Shown: one piece after another, positions 15,508 through 25,335 of the stretch
How the letters are laid out: every line of letters begins with the position of its first letter
Position numbering within the stretch: position 1 is the stretch's first letter
Source of the DNA: Chitinophaga sp.
Lineage (GTDB): Bacteria > Bacteroidota > Bacteroidia > Chitinophagales > Chitinophagaceae
Reading direction: 5' to 3'
Assembly: GCF_019236475.1 (NCBI RefSeq)
Contig: NZ_JAFAIX010000011.1
Span: 1 to 64,000, forward strand
Length of the DNA stretch: 64,000 bases
Notes under the pieces: generated by a model
The model's database searches: none
Seen by the model: only the letters and a program-made list of their open reading frames with translations
What the model was told of the DNA's origin: nothing
Position numbers and translations under genes: made by a program

Positions 15508-16581
15508 TTAAAAATTGAGCTTAAACTTAGCCGCAACTTCCTGTAAATCCTTGACTACAGGGGCCAGCACAGGAATACCGTTTTCCAGGCGGTGTTGCTG
15601 CATTTCTCTTTCCGGATCGCCGGGAATCAATACTTCCTTACCAGCTACAGGAGTGGCTGCCCGGAAACGGGTAATCCACTTATCCATGTGTTCTTTGAAT
15701 TCGTCTGCTGGGCGGAAAGCATCTACCCGCATCGCTCCAAAGAAGTGGCCAAGGCCCTCTCCTACTGGATCTGGCGCCAGTGGCAAGAAACTTACAAAAG
15801 GAGGCGCCCATGGACCATAATTGGCTCCTGAAAGCACGGCCGAAAATATATCAACAATTGCTCCCAAACAATACCCTTTATGACTTCCGTGTTCTCTATC
15901 TCCTCCCAATGGCAATAATGCACCGCCATCTTTCAGTTCATGTGGATTAGTACTTGGTTGTCCGTCTTTATCCTGGATCCAGCCGTATGGCGCTTCTTCG
16001 TTCTTACGCTGTAATATTTCCAGTTTGCCATTGGCAGCAGTGGTGGTAGCAAAGTCAGCCACAAATGGTGGTTGCTCTTTAGCTGGAATAGCCACGGCAA
16101 TAGGATTAGTACCCAACATTCTTTCTTTGGAGAAAGTAGGCGCTACGAGGGGACTGGCATTGGTCATTGCCATACCGATCATATCCTGATCGAGTGCCTG
16201 CATCGCATGATATCCAGCAATACCGAAGTGATTGGAATTTTTCACGCTTACCCATCCGGTACCTACTGCAGCGGCTTTCTGAATAGCCACCTGCATCGCA
16301 AAAGGCGCTACCACGAGGCCTAATCCGGCATCTCCGTCTACCACAGCAGTGCTGGGGGTTTCATGGACAATGCGGATGTTTGGTTTAGCATTAATTCTGC
16401 CAGCTTCCCAAAGGCGCACATACCCAGACAGGCGGGCTACGCCATGAGAGTCAATTCCTCTGAGATCCGCTGACACCAGCACTTCACTGGCCAGGCGCGC
16501 GTGTTCGAGAGAACAACCCATATGAATAAAAACTTCCAGGGTAAATTCTCTTAAATGATGATATGAAAATGTTTTTTCCAT
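15508..16581 (-). CDS. Ldh-family (malate/L-lactate/ureidoglycolate) oxidoreductase
   Basis: The 357-residue protein belongs to the NAD(P)-dependent malate/L-lactate dehydrogenase family that is unrelated to classical Ldh. Motifs include DLRGIDSHGVARL (about 43-55, with the catalytic His), VDGDAGLGLVVA, VSVKNSNHFGIAGYHAM, and GSHKGYCLGAIVDIFSAVLSGA, which forms the cofactor site. The substrate cannot be predicted; members act on 2-hydroxy acids including malate, lactate and 2,3-diketo-gulonate. It lies upstream of lysC on the same strand with a 35-base gap, so the two may be co-transcribed. Confidence 0.88.
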   Translation of the reverse strand: MEKTFSYHHLREFTLEVFIHMGCSLEHARLASEVLVSADLRGIDSHGVARLSGYVRLWEAGRINAKPNIRIVHETPSTAVVDGDAGLGLVVAPFAMQVAIQKAAAVGTGWVSVKNSNHFGIAGYHAMQALDQDMIGMAMTNASPLVAPTFSKERMLGTNPIAVAIPAKEQPPFVADFATTTAANGKLEILQRKNEEAPYGWIQDKDGQPSTNPHELKDGGALLPLGGDREHGSHKGYCLGAIVDIFSAVLSGANYGPWAPPFVSFLPLAPDPVGEGLGHFFGAMRVDAFRPADEFKEHMDKWITRFRAATPVAGKEVLIPGDPEREMQQHRLENGIPVLAPVVKDLQEVAAKFKLNF

Positions 16582-16620
16582 GACAAGAAAGCTGAAATAC
16601 GTACTAAAATCAATACTGGC

Positions 16621-16935
16621 TTATGCCTGAGCGGTAGGACCACCAAAATTCATTGGCAGGGAAACAGGTTCCTGATCCTGGATAGTACCGTGTACAGATT
16701 CGTATTTCTTGATATTTTCCAGCATTGCCTTCATGAAGCGCTTGGCATGCTGCGGGGTGAGTATGATTCGGGATTTAACTTTTGCTTTAGGCAGACCTGG
16801 CATCACATTTACAAAATCTACTACAAATTCTGCGTTGGAATGGGTGATGATAGCGAGATTCGCGTACTGTCCTTCTGCCATTTCTTCACTCAACTCAATA
16901 TTAAGTTGCTGTTGTTCTTCCTGCTGATTTTCCAT
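16621..16935 (-). CDS. DUF3467 family protein
   Basis: The 104-residue protein has the DUF3467 pattern: NIELSEEMAEGQYANLAIITHSNAEFVVDFVNVMPG, then AKVKSRIILTPQHAKRFMKAMLENIKKYE. It is soluble, Gln/Glu-rich at the N-terminus and of unknown function. Homologues are widespread as single small genes in Bacteroidota. It lies 39 bases upstream of the Ldh-family gene and could head an operon with it and lysC. A TATTTTTG on the minus strand (16962-16955) is a candidate -7 element. Confidence 0.88.
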   Translation of the reverse strand: MENQQEEQQQLNIELSEEMAEGQYANLAIITHSNAEFVVDFVNVMPGLPKAKVKSRIILTPQHAKRFMKAMLENIKKYESVHGTIQDQEPVSLPMNFGGPTAQA

Positions 16936-16961
16936 GATTTATAGTTTAGCGGTACAAAAAT

Positions 16962-16994
16962 AAAAAAAGAGGGCTCAAATGGCCCTCTTTTTTT
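16962..16994 (-). terminator. Terminator after the SusD-like gene
   Basis: A 13-bp stem (16962-16974 with 16982-16994) is flanked by A7 and T7 with a 7-base loop. It lies 19 bases past the susD-like stop codon and just before the DUF3467 gene on the same strand. Confidence 0.85.
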
Positions 16995-17013
16995 ATTAGC
17001 AGAGAAAATCTCT

Positions 17014-18381
17014 TTATTGATCCCACCAAACTTTGCTGAAAAGTCCCAGTTTCGAGTTTACGTTAGGAGCATTGTAACTGAGCTCTTGTTGTGGATACAG
17101 GAACCTGCGAGGAATCTGTGTACCGGCAACTGGAGTGAGTGTAGGCACATTGGTTCTGCGCCAGTCTGTAAACACTTCAGGGTTCAGATACATGGCGAAG
17201 TATTTCTGTGTCATGATCTGCGTAAATGCAGTAGCAGCAACGGTAGACAGTGTTCCATTTGCAGCGATATAAGTAGCTGCATCTGCATCAGCAACACCAT
17301 ATTGTTTCATGGAAGCGGCTATACCTGCTTGGTATGCAATAGCTGCCTGTGGCAGGTTACCCACGCGCCAGTAGGCTTCTGCTTGAATGAACAGCATTTC
17401 TACATAAGTAGTCAGTGGTACAGTACCAGCAGGGTTGAAATAATAATTTTTATTCAAACCTCCAGCAGTAGTATCAATGAGTCTTGGATACCTTGGGTCA
17501 TTCATTGACTTCAAGGTTTCAGACCAGTAGCTGATATCATATTCCAGGTATCCACCACGACCAGTTTCAAACTGATAGTATGGTGCGTTGGAAGTTGCAG
17601 CAGCACCGAAAGTTACGGAGAAGTTATCGTCATTGCTGGCGAAGCCGCCGCCACCTGCGTTAAGCGCATCGAGAGCTTTCTGGGCAGCGGTGTTATCGAA
17701 TTTAGACACATGGATATACAAACGTGCCTGGAGTACTCTAGCGAGTTTTGTCCATTTGCTGATGTCTCCACCGAATACTACGTCATCTGCTCCTGGTTCA
17801 ACAGTACCTGGTTGTGCCTGACGTAAAGACAGGTTGGCAATGGCGTCTGCCAGCAGTTTCTGTGCAGCAGTGTAGATATCCTGTTGTTTGTCGTATTTAG
17901 GTTGGAGTTTATCCAAGCCACTGAATGCTTCTGAATAAGGAACATCGCCCCAATAGTCAGAAACAGTAGTAATAGAGTAAGCCATCAGGATTTTGGCGAT
18001 GCTGCTATAAGGATTATAGCCGCCATTTCCTTTAGGAGAGTTGACGATCATCAGTTGCAGGTTCTTCATGATGGAAGAATACACCAATGACCAAACGTTA
18101 TCAAAGTCCTGTGTGGAAAAGATGTAGCTATTATAAGCTTCGAATTGTCTGTCCACCCCAGTGATTTGTTGTGCAAACATACTACCGAAGCGAGAGAAGT
18201 CACTTCCGAAAGTATAGCCCATGGCCACTTCCGCAGAAGGCAGCAATGCAGATGAAGACACAGACACCGGGTTATTCGGATCTTTATTGATATCTGGATC
18301 TACAAAAGCTTTTGTGCAGGAGAACCCTGAGAAGAGTGCACACCCCAATAACCCTGTAGCGATAATATTTCTGAATTTCAT
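17014..18381 (-). CDS. SusD/RagB-like outer membrane lipoprotein (SusD-like_2 type)
   Basis: SusD-like lipoproteins sit on the cell surface as the lid of the SusC transporter and bind glycans or peptides. The 455-residue protein has a lipoprotein signal peptide with Cys near residue 22 (FSGFSCTKAF), then DPDINKDPNNP, typical of the SusD-like_2 group. TPR-like helices (SIAKILMAYSITTVSDYWGDVPYSEAF) follow, and a C-terminal FTDWRRTNVPTL motif. It starts 35 bases after the SusC-like stop. No glycoside hydrolase, peptidase or regulator is adjacent, so the substrate is unknown. Confidence 0.92.
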   Translation of the reverse strand: MKFRNIIATGLLGCALFSGFSCTKAFVDPDINKDPNNPVSVSSSALLPSAEVAMGYTFGSDFSRFGSMFAQQITGVDRQFEAYNSYIFSTQDFDNVWSLVYSSIMKNLQLMIVNSPKGNGGYNPYSSIAKILMAYSITTVSDYWGDVPYSEAFSGLDKLQPKYDKQQDIYTAAQKLLADAIANLSLRQAQPGTVEPGADDVVFGGDISKWTKLARVLQARLYIHVSKFDNTAAQKALDALNAGGGGFASNDDNFSVTFGAAATSNAPYYQFETGRGGYLEYDISYWSETLKSMNDPRYPRLIDTTAGGLNKNYYFNPAGTVPLTTYVEMLFIQAEAYWRVGNLPQAAIAYQAGIAASMKQYGVADADAATYIAANGTLSTVAATAFTQIMTQKYFAMYLNPEVFTDWRRTNVPTLTPVAGTQIPRRFLYPQQELSYNAPNVNSKLGLFSKVWWDQ

Positions 18382-18416
18382 ACAATCAACATTTTAAGAA
18401 TTAAAGACTAGTGGTA

Positions 18417-21400
18417 TTAAAGGGATAATTTCAACTGTATTGAATAGTTTTTAGTAGATGGAGCCATGAAATAATCCAGACCTTGTGCGTTACCAGCACC
18501 AGTGAGGCTTCCGTCAGGATCTACACCAGTATATTTGGTATGCAGCCAGAGGTTTCTTCCAACAAAGCCAATTTCCAGTCCTTTGATGAATTTTGTAGCA
18601 TTCAGCAGTTTAGGATTGAATTTATAAAACAGGCTTACTTCGCGCAGTCTTACATATCCTGCATCTTCAATGAATGGTTCAGCAACAGGTCCGAAACCAC
18701 CACCGTTACCGGTATACCAAGCTTGTCCCAGTGTTGCGGTAACATCGTTGTTTTTACCTGCCAGTACGGTATTTCCGTTATCATCCAGGTGACCAGCTAC
18801 ACCTTTGAATACAGTAGTTGTACCTCTGTTTTCAGTTTCTTTAGCACGACCGTAGGTAACCAGGGCACCACGGGTACCATTCCACATTACGCCACCATGT
18901 TTGATGTCGATCAGGGCATAGAGGCTAAAGTTTTTGTAAGTGAAGGTGTTACCGATACCAGAGATCCAGTCAGGGTTGAAGCTACCGAGAGATACGCTTT
19001 TAGAGAGGTCTGGGATTGGGAAACCATATTTACCAGCACCTTCAGAAGGACGATCTTCGATTACGAGATTACCTTGTGCATCACGCAGATATTTGTTTCC
19101 GAAGATGGCGCCATAAGGCTGACCTTTCATGGCACTAGCAACAGCTCCGGTGTAACCACCAAGGCCGATCTGATCTACACCAGGATAGAGTTCACCCACA
19201 AGGCTGCGGTTAGCTGCCCAGTTGATATTGATATCCCAAGTGAAATTGCGTGCTTTAACAGGAGTAGCATTTAACTGTACTTCCACACCATGGTTGGTGA
19301 TTTCACCCGCATTCAATACGATGCTTCCATAACCGGTAGTGCTGGAAACAGGTACTGCGAGGATTTGATCGATTGATTTTTTACGATAGTAAGCAACGTC
19401 TACGCCGATACGATTTTTCAGGAATTTCAATTCCACACCGGCTTCGAACTGTTTGATTCTTTCTGGTTTCAGATTAGGGTTATTTAGGCGGGAACCACCA
19501 GAGCTGGAAGTACCGTTGGCCATGAAACCACCCACGTTACCGTTAGCTGTTGCAAATGGGAAAGTGATACCATTTGTAAAACCATCCGCAAAGAAGGAGC
19601 TTACATAGTTAGGGTATAGGTAATAAATAGGAGCATCGTTACCTACTTCTGCATAAGATACACGCAGTTTACCGAAGGAAAGGACGTTGCTATTTTTCAG
19701 GCCGCCCAGTTCACTGAATACCCAGCCTAAGTCAACGGAAGGATAGAAGAAGGTATTGTTACTTCTTGGCAGTGTGGAGCTTTTATCCACGCGGCCGCTG
19801 GCATGCAGGAACAGTTGATCTTTATAAGCCAGACGGAGATCCCCGATATTAGAAGCTCTTCTCTGTTTGAACACACCTTCGGTAGCCAGAATATTCACCG
19901 CATTGGAGAGGTTATTGAAGTTCTGGAAAGTGAGGTTATTACCGGTTGGGGTGATATTTTCTTTGTAGAAGCTGTACAGGTTATTATCGTACATGAATGT
20001 CATGTCCAGATCCCTGTTCAGTTGTTTATGGAATGTAACGAAGAAGTCGGAGTTGAGAATTCTGTTAAGGTACTGATCTTCTATGAGCATCCCTGTAGGT
20101 GCAGTTGCAGAATACAGTGGATAAGGTTGTCTACGTCTGTCGGAATAAATATCACCACCTACACGGTAGGATACATTCAGCCATTTCAGTACATCATAGC
20201 TGATGGTAGCTGATCCCATTACGCGGTTTACTTCATCTTTAAACTGTTCGTTGTTGATTGCCCAATAAGGGTTATCAAAAACTGGTGAGTGTACGCCATC
20301 TCCACCAACACCGCTGAACGCGCGTTGAGAGCCCTGACCATCAGGAAGAATATATGCTCTTGGGTCAGTAGGGCTGGTAGCACCATTTTTATTATCGAAA
20401 GTAATAGGTGTACGATACAATCCCAGACCGATACCAGAAAGGCCACCACCCTGAGGGATACGTGTACCACCGGAATTGATATAAGAGATAGTTGCGCTGG
20501 ATGTCAGTTTATCGGTCATTTTTGAATCAGCGGTTAACCTTACAGTTGTTTTATTGAAAGAACTGTTAGGTACTACCCCATTATTTTTTTGATTGGATAA
20601 AGACAAACGATAAGAAGATTTATCATTACCACCAGACAATGATACGGAGTTATCGTAGGTGTGACCAGTTACAAAGAAATCCTTTACGTTATCATAGATC
20701 GCAACAGGAGCACCAGTACCATTAGGGTCTTTATGACCAACAATGGTAGGGTTTCCTGGTTTAGAAGGATCTGTTACATCGTTTAAATAGGTAAGGTTAC
20801 CCAGGTAACTCCAGAGATAATTACCAGGGTTATTAGGGTCATTAGGGTTAGATTTATTATTGTAGTAGGTCAGATTTTTTACATCTGGACCCCAGGAACG
20901 TGTTGCAGGAACATCTGGACCCACATATTTACCGTTACTACCTTGTGCGTATCTTGTTTGGAATTCTGGCAGTTTATTTACCTGGCTCCAGGTCACTGCG
21001 GAGTTCACAGAAACATTCATTTTACCAGCAGTATTGGAACCTTTTTTGGTGGTGATAATGATCGCACCATTGGAAGCACCGATACCGTACAATGCAGTAG
21101 CAGCAGGGCCTTTCAGAACAGACATGCTAGCGATATCATCAGGGTTGAGGTCAATTGCACGGTTGGAGTTTTGTACACCTTGCAGATTGCTTTCAGTAGA
21201 GTTCACGCTGTTATCGATAGGAATACCATCAATTACAAACAGCGGCTGGTTGTTACCGGAGATAGACTGGTTACCACGGATAACGATGTTGGAAGAGGAA
21301 CCTGGCATACCAGTAGAGTTGGTAACCTGGACACCGGCTACTTTACCGGACATCGCTGAGATAACGTTGTCTTTGTTGTTCATCAACTGATCACCTTTCA

Positions 21401-21773
21401 CTTCCTGTACGGAATATCCCAGTGATTTTTTCTCACGTTTAATACCCAACGCCGTTACCACTACTTCTTCCAGATTTTTATTATCTGCTGCCAGCGATAT
21501 GTTGAGAGTAGAACCTCCTGCTGCAGTAACTTCCTTATTCTGATAGCCTACGCTTCTGAAAATAAGTACGGCACTCGCGCCATCAATACTGAGTTTGAAA
21601 TTACCATTTGCATCGGTAGTAGTACCCTTGGTAGTACCTTTGATTTGTATGGTTACTAGAGGAATTGGTGCTCCATCCGATCCGGTAACCTTTCCAGCAA
21701 CCTGTTGCTGCTGGGCATAAGTCATGTTCATCATTGCAAGGAACACAACGAAAAAGAGTAGCATCTTTTTCAT
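18417..21773 (-). CDS. SusC/RagA-family TonB-linked outer membrane transporter
   Basis: This is the TonB-dependent channel partner of the SusD-like protein. The 1,118-residue protein has a signal peptide (about 1-20), a carboxypeptidase-regulatory-like domain (VAGKVTGSDGAPIPLVTIQIKG...GYQNKEV, about 25-100) and the TonB box region NLEEVVVTALG (about 105-115). A plug domain follows (SGKVAGVQVTNS, IRGNQS, PLFVIDGIPID), then a large beta-barrel ending in an aromatic-poor LKLSL. The shared SusCD transcript ends at 16962-16994. The 500-base upstream region shows no clear TAnnTTTG promoter, and no ECF sigma/anti-sigma pair is adjacent. Confidence 0.95.
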   Translation of the reverse strand: MKKMLLFFVVFLAMMNMTYAQQQQVAGKVTGSDGAPIPLVTIQIKGTTKGTTTDANGNFKLSIDGASAVLIFRSVGYQNKEVTAAGGSTLNISLAADNKNLEEVVVTALGIKREKKSLGYSVQEVKGDQLMNNKDNVISAMSGKVAGVQVTNSTGMPGSSSNIVIRGNQSISGNNQPLFVIDGIPIDNSVNSTESNLQGVQNSNRAIDLNPDDIASMSVLKGPAATALYGIGASNGAIIITTKKGSNTAGKMNVSVNSAVTWSQVNKLPEFQTRYAQGSNGKYVGPDVPATRSWGPDVKNLTYYNNKSNPNDPNNPGNYLWSYLGNLTYLNDVTDPSKPGNPTIVGHKDPNGTGAPVAIYDNVKDFFVTGHTYDNSVSLSGGNDKSSYRLSLSNQKNNGVVPNSSFNKTTVRLTADSKMTDKLTSSATISYINSGGTRIPQGGGLSGIGLGLYRTPITFDNKNGATSPTDPRAYILPDGQGSQRAFSGVGGDGVHSPVFDNPYWAINNEQFKDEVNRVMGSATISYDVLKWLNVSYRVGGDIYSDRRRQPYPLYSATAPTGMLIEDQYLNRILNSDFFVTFHKQLNRDLDMTFMYDNNLYSFYKENITPTGNNLTFQNFNNLSNAVNILATEGVFKQRRASNIGDLRLAYKDQLFLHASGRVDKSSTLPRSNNTFFYPSVDLGWVFSELGGLKNSNVLSFGKLRVSYAEVGNDAPIYYLYPNYVSSFFADGFTNGITFPFATANGNVGGFMANGTSSSGGSRLNNPNLKPERIKQFEAGVELKFLKNRIGVDVAYYRKKSIDQILAVPVSSTTGYGSIVLNAGEITNHGVEVQLNATPVKARNFTWDININWAANRSLVGELYPGVDQIGLGGYTGAVASAMKGQPYGAIFGNKYLRDAQGNLVIEDRPSEGAGKYGFPIPDLSKSVSLGSFNPDWISGIGNTFTYKNFSLYALIDIKHGGVMWNGTRGALVTYGRAKETENRGTTTVFKGVAGHLDDNGNTVLAGKNNDVTATLGQAWYTGNGGGFGPVAEPFIEDAGYVRLREVSLFYKFNPKLLNATKFIKGLEIGFVGRNLWLHTKYTGVDPDGSLTGAGNAQGLDYFMAPSTKNYSIQLKLSL

Positions 21774-22273
21774 AGATGATTCAGATTTTGGTTGAAAAGA
21801 AAAAATAACAATATATTATTGGTTGCTAATATCAGATTGTATCTGTTAGAAACTTAAGCAGGTTACGTTGCAAGACATTTAACATCGTTAGTCAGCATAT
21901 GAAAATGATAGTTTTTTGTGAGACTAAATTTTCTAATAAAAGTAAAATCACTAACAGGTAAAAAATTCCAAATTAAAAACGGTCAACTAATTTACGTGGT
22001 GTAACATAACGCATTGCTAACAAACCCAGTTTTCTCAAAAGCTTCATTCAACTGGTTAACACCCCATTTAAGTTGTCTGAAAAAGATTGGAGCCTCTTTC
22101 ATGTAACGTTTTAGATTTAGATTTTGGTTGAATACGCACAAGGTAGAAAAAAAAGTAAATCGACGCGCAAAATCTATTAACATTATTTTAACTGATGTTA
22201 TCTAATTGATTCAAACTCTTGTTTTTCAACATTTTAACACCCTAAAAATTAAGGCAATTTTAATAATCAGTCT
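21774..22273. other. Gene-free AT-rich region upstream of the SusC-like gene
   Basis: This 500-base stretch must carry the SusCD promoter and leader and the 3' end of the HhH-barrel transcript. I see no supported gene, no GC-rich terminator hairpin and no good promoter match. A 63-codon minus frame at 21992-22183 has no features of a real gene. Confidence 0.5.
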
Positions 22274-24274
22274 CTAAAACGCATAGATTAACTGAAATTG
22301 CAGCATCGTTTTTTTATTACCTTGTATCATATCCCAACCGCTGCCAATGCGCTGTTTACCAGGATAAATCACTTGATGGATACGCCCCCAACAAGTAATA
22401 TTCTTATCCAGTTTCCATTTCAAATTCAGGTAGTACTGCCACCCATCACCATAATACTGCCCTACGCTGTTCTCATACATAACACTACTTTCATACGCGT
22501 ATACACGTGACTGATAGCCTCCAGTATGAAACACCCCCACTCTAGCATCCAACTGCACTGGTAGTCGACGCGGTTTATAACTGCATTCCTCGTAAAATAA
22601 AATCCCCGGTTGCAAAATGCCTCCAGCATTGTACCCAGCATACTCAAATCGCGTACTGGTGGCCCATTTTTTCTTGCCTGTTATATCCGCCTGAAAACGT
22701 ATATGCGTTAACTGCGCCTCATCTTTTTTCCGACTAAGTACCCTGCCAGAGAACATCACATTTTTCTTGCAAGTCCAGGATAACTGTAACAAGTATTCCC
22801 ATCCTCCTGAGGGAAAGTTTACCCCATACCGTAGCCAAGGAAATTGGAACCAATCTACATATCCGCTTAGCAACCATCGGGAAGTGGGCCTCAAGCTACA
22901 TCCCATATATATACCCTGTTCATTTCGGGTATTATAATTCTCTCCAAACCCTTTACTATAAAAGCTCTGATAAGCTTTATCGTAATTCCTGTAAACAAGG
23001 GAAAAGTCCGCATTGGCGGACATACTAATCAATGCCCCCTGTAATCCTGCTAACCTGCCCTGCTGATCGCGGGCCAATTCTCCAAAAAGATGCATATTCC
23101 CCAGTGTTCGAGAATAATCCAGGCTATAATTCACCAAGCCATTCCCTCGGAAATCAAACTGGTTATAAGGTTTCAGCGGTTTCTCTAATCCTGGCGACAA
23201 ATGATGATAAATAATATTGGCGCCTAAATTCCATTTGCCCATATAACGAACTACCGCACCACTGCTGAATTGGGTCACTGCATTCATCTTAGCTATTTCA
23301 GAAGATGTCCGGTGATAACCCGCTGATTGTAATGCGGTAGCTACCTGCCCGTCCGTAAGGGTATCCGCACCTGCCACTGTTCCATCCAGCTTGCGCAGAG
23401 AGCCAAAGGCTGTCAGTTGTACCTTCCCTACTTGCATGGTCACTCCAGTTCCACGAAAAAAGTAATATTCCCCAGAGGAGGTATAAGGTCTCAACACTTC
23501 CCCTTCCTTCTTTACCTGCAATACAGCGGCACTTTTTCCTGCAGCATGACTATGCCATTGCAACAATCCCTGTCCCATATTTACCGTGAAATCCCCTACT
23601 GCCACTGCTTTCACATGTCGGTAATTACTGATAAATAAATGCGCACTATAAAAATCAAATCCATATCGCTGTGCACCCCGAAAGAAAGCCTCCCCAGGAT
23701 CTTTTTCCATCGATATGCCATAGCTCGTATATCCAGTGAGGTTATAACGGTAACGGATAAACACCTTATCTATGCTTCCTTGGTACGCCTTAGCCCCTCC
23801 ATTGGCGGATAAGTATCCTTTTGAAGCTTCCAGTTGCCTCCCATAACGCACCAATAAACTTTTGCCTCCTTTTGAGAACAAGTCGCGCAATTGATACCTT
23901 GGCTTAAAACCCTCATCTGTACTGATGTAGGGCAGCAACTGTTTAATCAGACTAATATCAAATCCTGGCACCGCCTGCAATTCATAGATACTCACAAAAT
24001 CGCCCAGTAACTGGCGGTATTGCAACAGGCTTTCCACTTGATGAGGCAATAGAATGCCTAATGCGGTAAGCTCCTCGGCATCCGCGGTATTCAATGAAAT
24101 ACGATGATGCGCTCTTTCTTGTAACAACTGCCACTGCTCATCATCCTCACTAACCGCAGTGGTGGCTGCAGTTTCCGCTTCCATTGACTGTTGTATAGTA
24201 GCTGGCAATTCTTCCTGTCCATATACTTGGAGCCCTACGAGTAATAACAGGATTATCCCCGCTATTTTCCCCAT
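22274..24274 (-). CDS. Secreted helix-hairpin-helix protein with outer membrane beta-barrel
   Basis: The 666-residue protein has a signal peptide (1-19). A ComEA-like pair of helix-hairpin-helix motifs follows at about 57-118 (ISLNTADAEELTALGI, then YRQLLGDFVSIYELQAVPGF). The remaining 540 residues are aromatic- and glycine-rich strands ending in LQFQLIYAF, typical of an outer membrane barrel. HhH pairs usually bind DNA or mediate protein contacts. A periplasmic DNA-binding domain on a barrel would suit DNA uptake, but this is inference. It overlaps the upstream gene by 13 bases, indicating translational coupling. Confidence 0.75.
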   Translation of the reverse strand: MGKIAGIILLLLVGLQVYGQEELPATIQQSMEAETAATTAVSEDDEQWQLLQERAHHRISLNTADAEELTALGILLPHQVESLLQYRQLLGDFVSIYELQAVPGFDISLIKQLLPYISTDEGFKPRYQLRDLFSKGGKSLLVRYGRQLEASKGYLSANGGAKAYQGSIDKVFIRYRYNLTGYTSYGISMEKDPGEAFFRGAQRYGFDFYSAHLFISNYRHVKAVAVGDFTVNMGQGLLQWHSHAAGKSAAVLQVKKEGEVLRPYTSSGEYYFFRGTGVTMQVGKVQLTAFGSLRKLDGTVAGADTLTDGQVATALQSAGYHRTSSEIAKMNAVTQFSSGAVVRYMGKWNLGANIIYHHLSPGLEKPLKPYNQFDFRGNGLVNYSLDYSRTLGNMHLFGELARDQQGRLAGLQGALISMSANADFSLVYRNYDKAYQSFYSKGFGENYNTRNEQGIYMGCSLRPTSRWLLSGYVDWFQFPWLRYGVNFPSGGWEYLLQLSWTCKKNVMFSGRVLSRKKDEAQLTHIRFQADITGKKKWATSTRFEYAGYNAGGILQPGILFYEECSYKPRRLPVQLDARVGVFHTGGYQSRVYAYESSVMYENSVGQYYGDGWQYYLNLKWKLDKNITCWGRIHQVIYPGKQRIGSGWDMIQGNKKTMLQFQLIYAF

Positions 24275-25056
24275 ATCAACGCTATTGTAGGTGTGAAGCC
24301 TAATTGTGGATGTATGGATGCTCCACCGTCAATTCGTAATAGCCCTCGTGTCAGCATGACCACCCATTGCGGAGCAGGAGGCCATCCACTGAGACCCAGT
24401 TCCATCGCCAATACGGGAATGATCCGGTATATCGCTTGAATAGCAGGTGATAGTTTCCCTTCCTGCTGCCTGTATTCCGCAGCTAGCAGGAACCCTTGCC
24501 CCGACTGCCAGCCCACTCCCAGCCTATATTGCCAATCGTCCTCCCGGATTACCTGTACACCGGCCATCCACCCTGGGCCTGGGCGCCATCGTACAGCAAG
24601 TACCGCGCTAGGTACTCCTTTACTACCATACTGGTATACGGATTTACTATGATATCCTAACTGTGCGCCTACTCCTAGGCCTTCTCCCAAATGCAGCCCC
24701 ATACTGCCGCTCAGTGCCTGTTCCTTCCAGTAACTATTCCCAAACTGCCGCAACTGCACTCCTAATGCAGTGCCGCCGGCAGGAATAACTAATGCCGCTA
24801 GATACATCGGTACTTCTGCAAGTCCAAACCTTCTTTCTGTGAAGATACCGGCATTGAAATGCCTGCAATCCGCCAGCACTGCAGGGTTATCTGCCGCTAC
24901 AAGGGCGTCCGTGAATCCGCTCCCATAGGCCGCTCCTCCCCAGAACCTACCATAAGCTGTAAGCTGAACAGCAAAGGCCTTTACGTCTCCATAAATCAAC
25001 TGAAAAAATATTATCAACAAATGCAGGATAAGCATCCTCCATGACTGGGTTAACAT
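24262..25056 (-). CDS. Predicted outer membrane protein coupled to the HhH-barrel protein
   Basis: The 264-residue protein has an N-terminal signal segment (about 10-28) and then about a dozen short amphipathic strands rich in Gly and aromatic residues. Features such as GGAAYGSGFTDALVAADNPAVLADC and MGLHLGEGLGVGAQLGYH recall the PorV/PorQ/FadL-like proteins of this phylum. I do not recognise a specific family. The stop codon lies inside the next gene, so the two proteins are probably made together and may form one outer membrane complex. Confidence 0.6.
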   Translation of the reverse strand: MLTQSWRMLILHLLIIFFQLIYGDVKAFAVQLTAYGRFWGGAAYGSGFTDALVAADNPAVLADCRHFNAGIFTERRFGLAEVPMYLAALVIPAGGTALGVQLRQFGNSYWKEQALSGSMGLHLGEGLGVGAQLGYHSKSVYQYGSKGVPSAVLAVRWRPGPGWMAGVQVIREDDWQYRLGVGWQSGQGFLLAAEYRQQEGKLSPAIQAIYRIIPVLAMELGLSGWPPAPQWVVMLTRGLLRIDGGASIHPQLGFTPTIALIWGK

Positions 25057-25335
25057 AAATACTTCTTAATTACGGGTTAATCAAACAAACATATCAAGCA
25101 CAAAATTATCCCATGCAGGTTGCACAAACCTTTACTACATGTTAACAAACAAAAAAAGCGACCCACAAGTACTTCTACAACCTTTACTGTCCTGCTGGGT
25201 TTGTGTATTCAATTTGGGTGAAAACACCCTTTTTTTTTCTCATTTTAATAGTGAAATTTAGTATTAGCTTATAGACTGTAACCTCATCAATTCTTCTTAG
25301 ATCTACCATACCCTAAAAAACCAAAATTTAAGTTT
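25057..25335. promoter_or_regulatory. Divergent intergenic region
   Basis: This separates the outer membrane protein gene (minus) from the small secreted protein gene (plus). On the minus strand TAATTTTG (25108-25101) has TTTG 16 bases upstream (25128-25125), a plausible but short-spaced promoter. Nothing as clear is seen for the plus-strand gene. Confidence 0.4.

Noticed and set aside
21992..22183. 63-codon frame upstream of the SusC-like gene
   Set aside because: Composition is that of AT-rich non-coding DNA and no family features are present.
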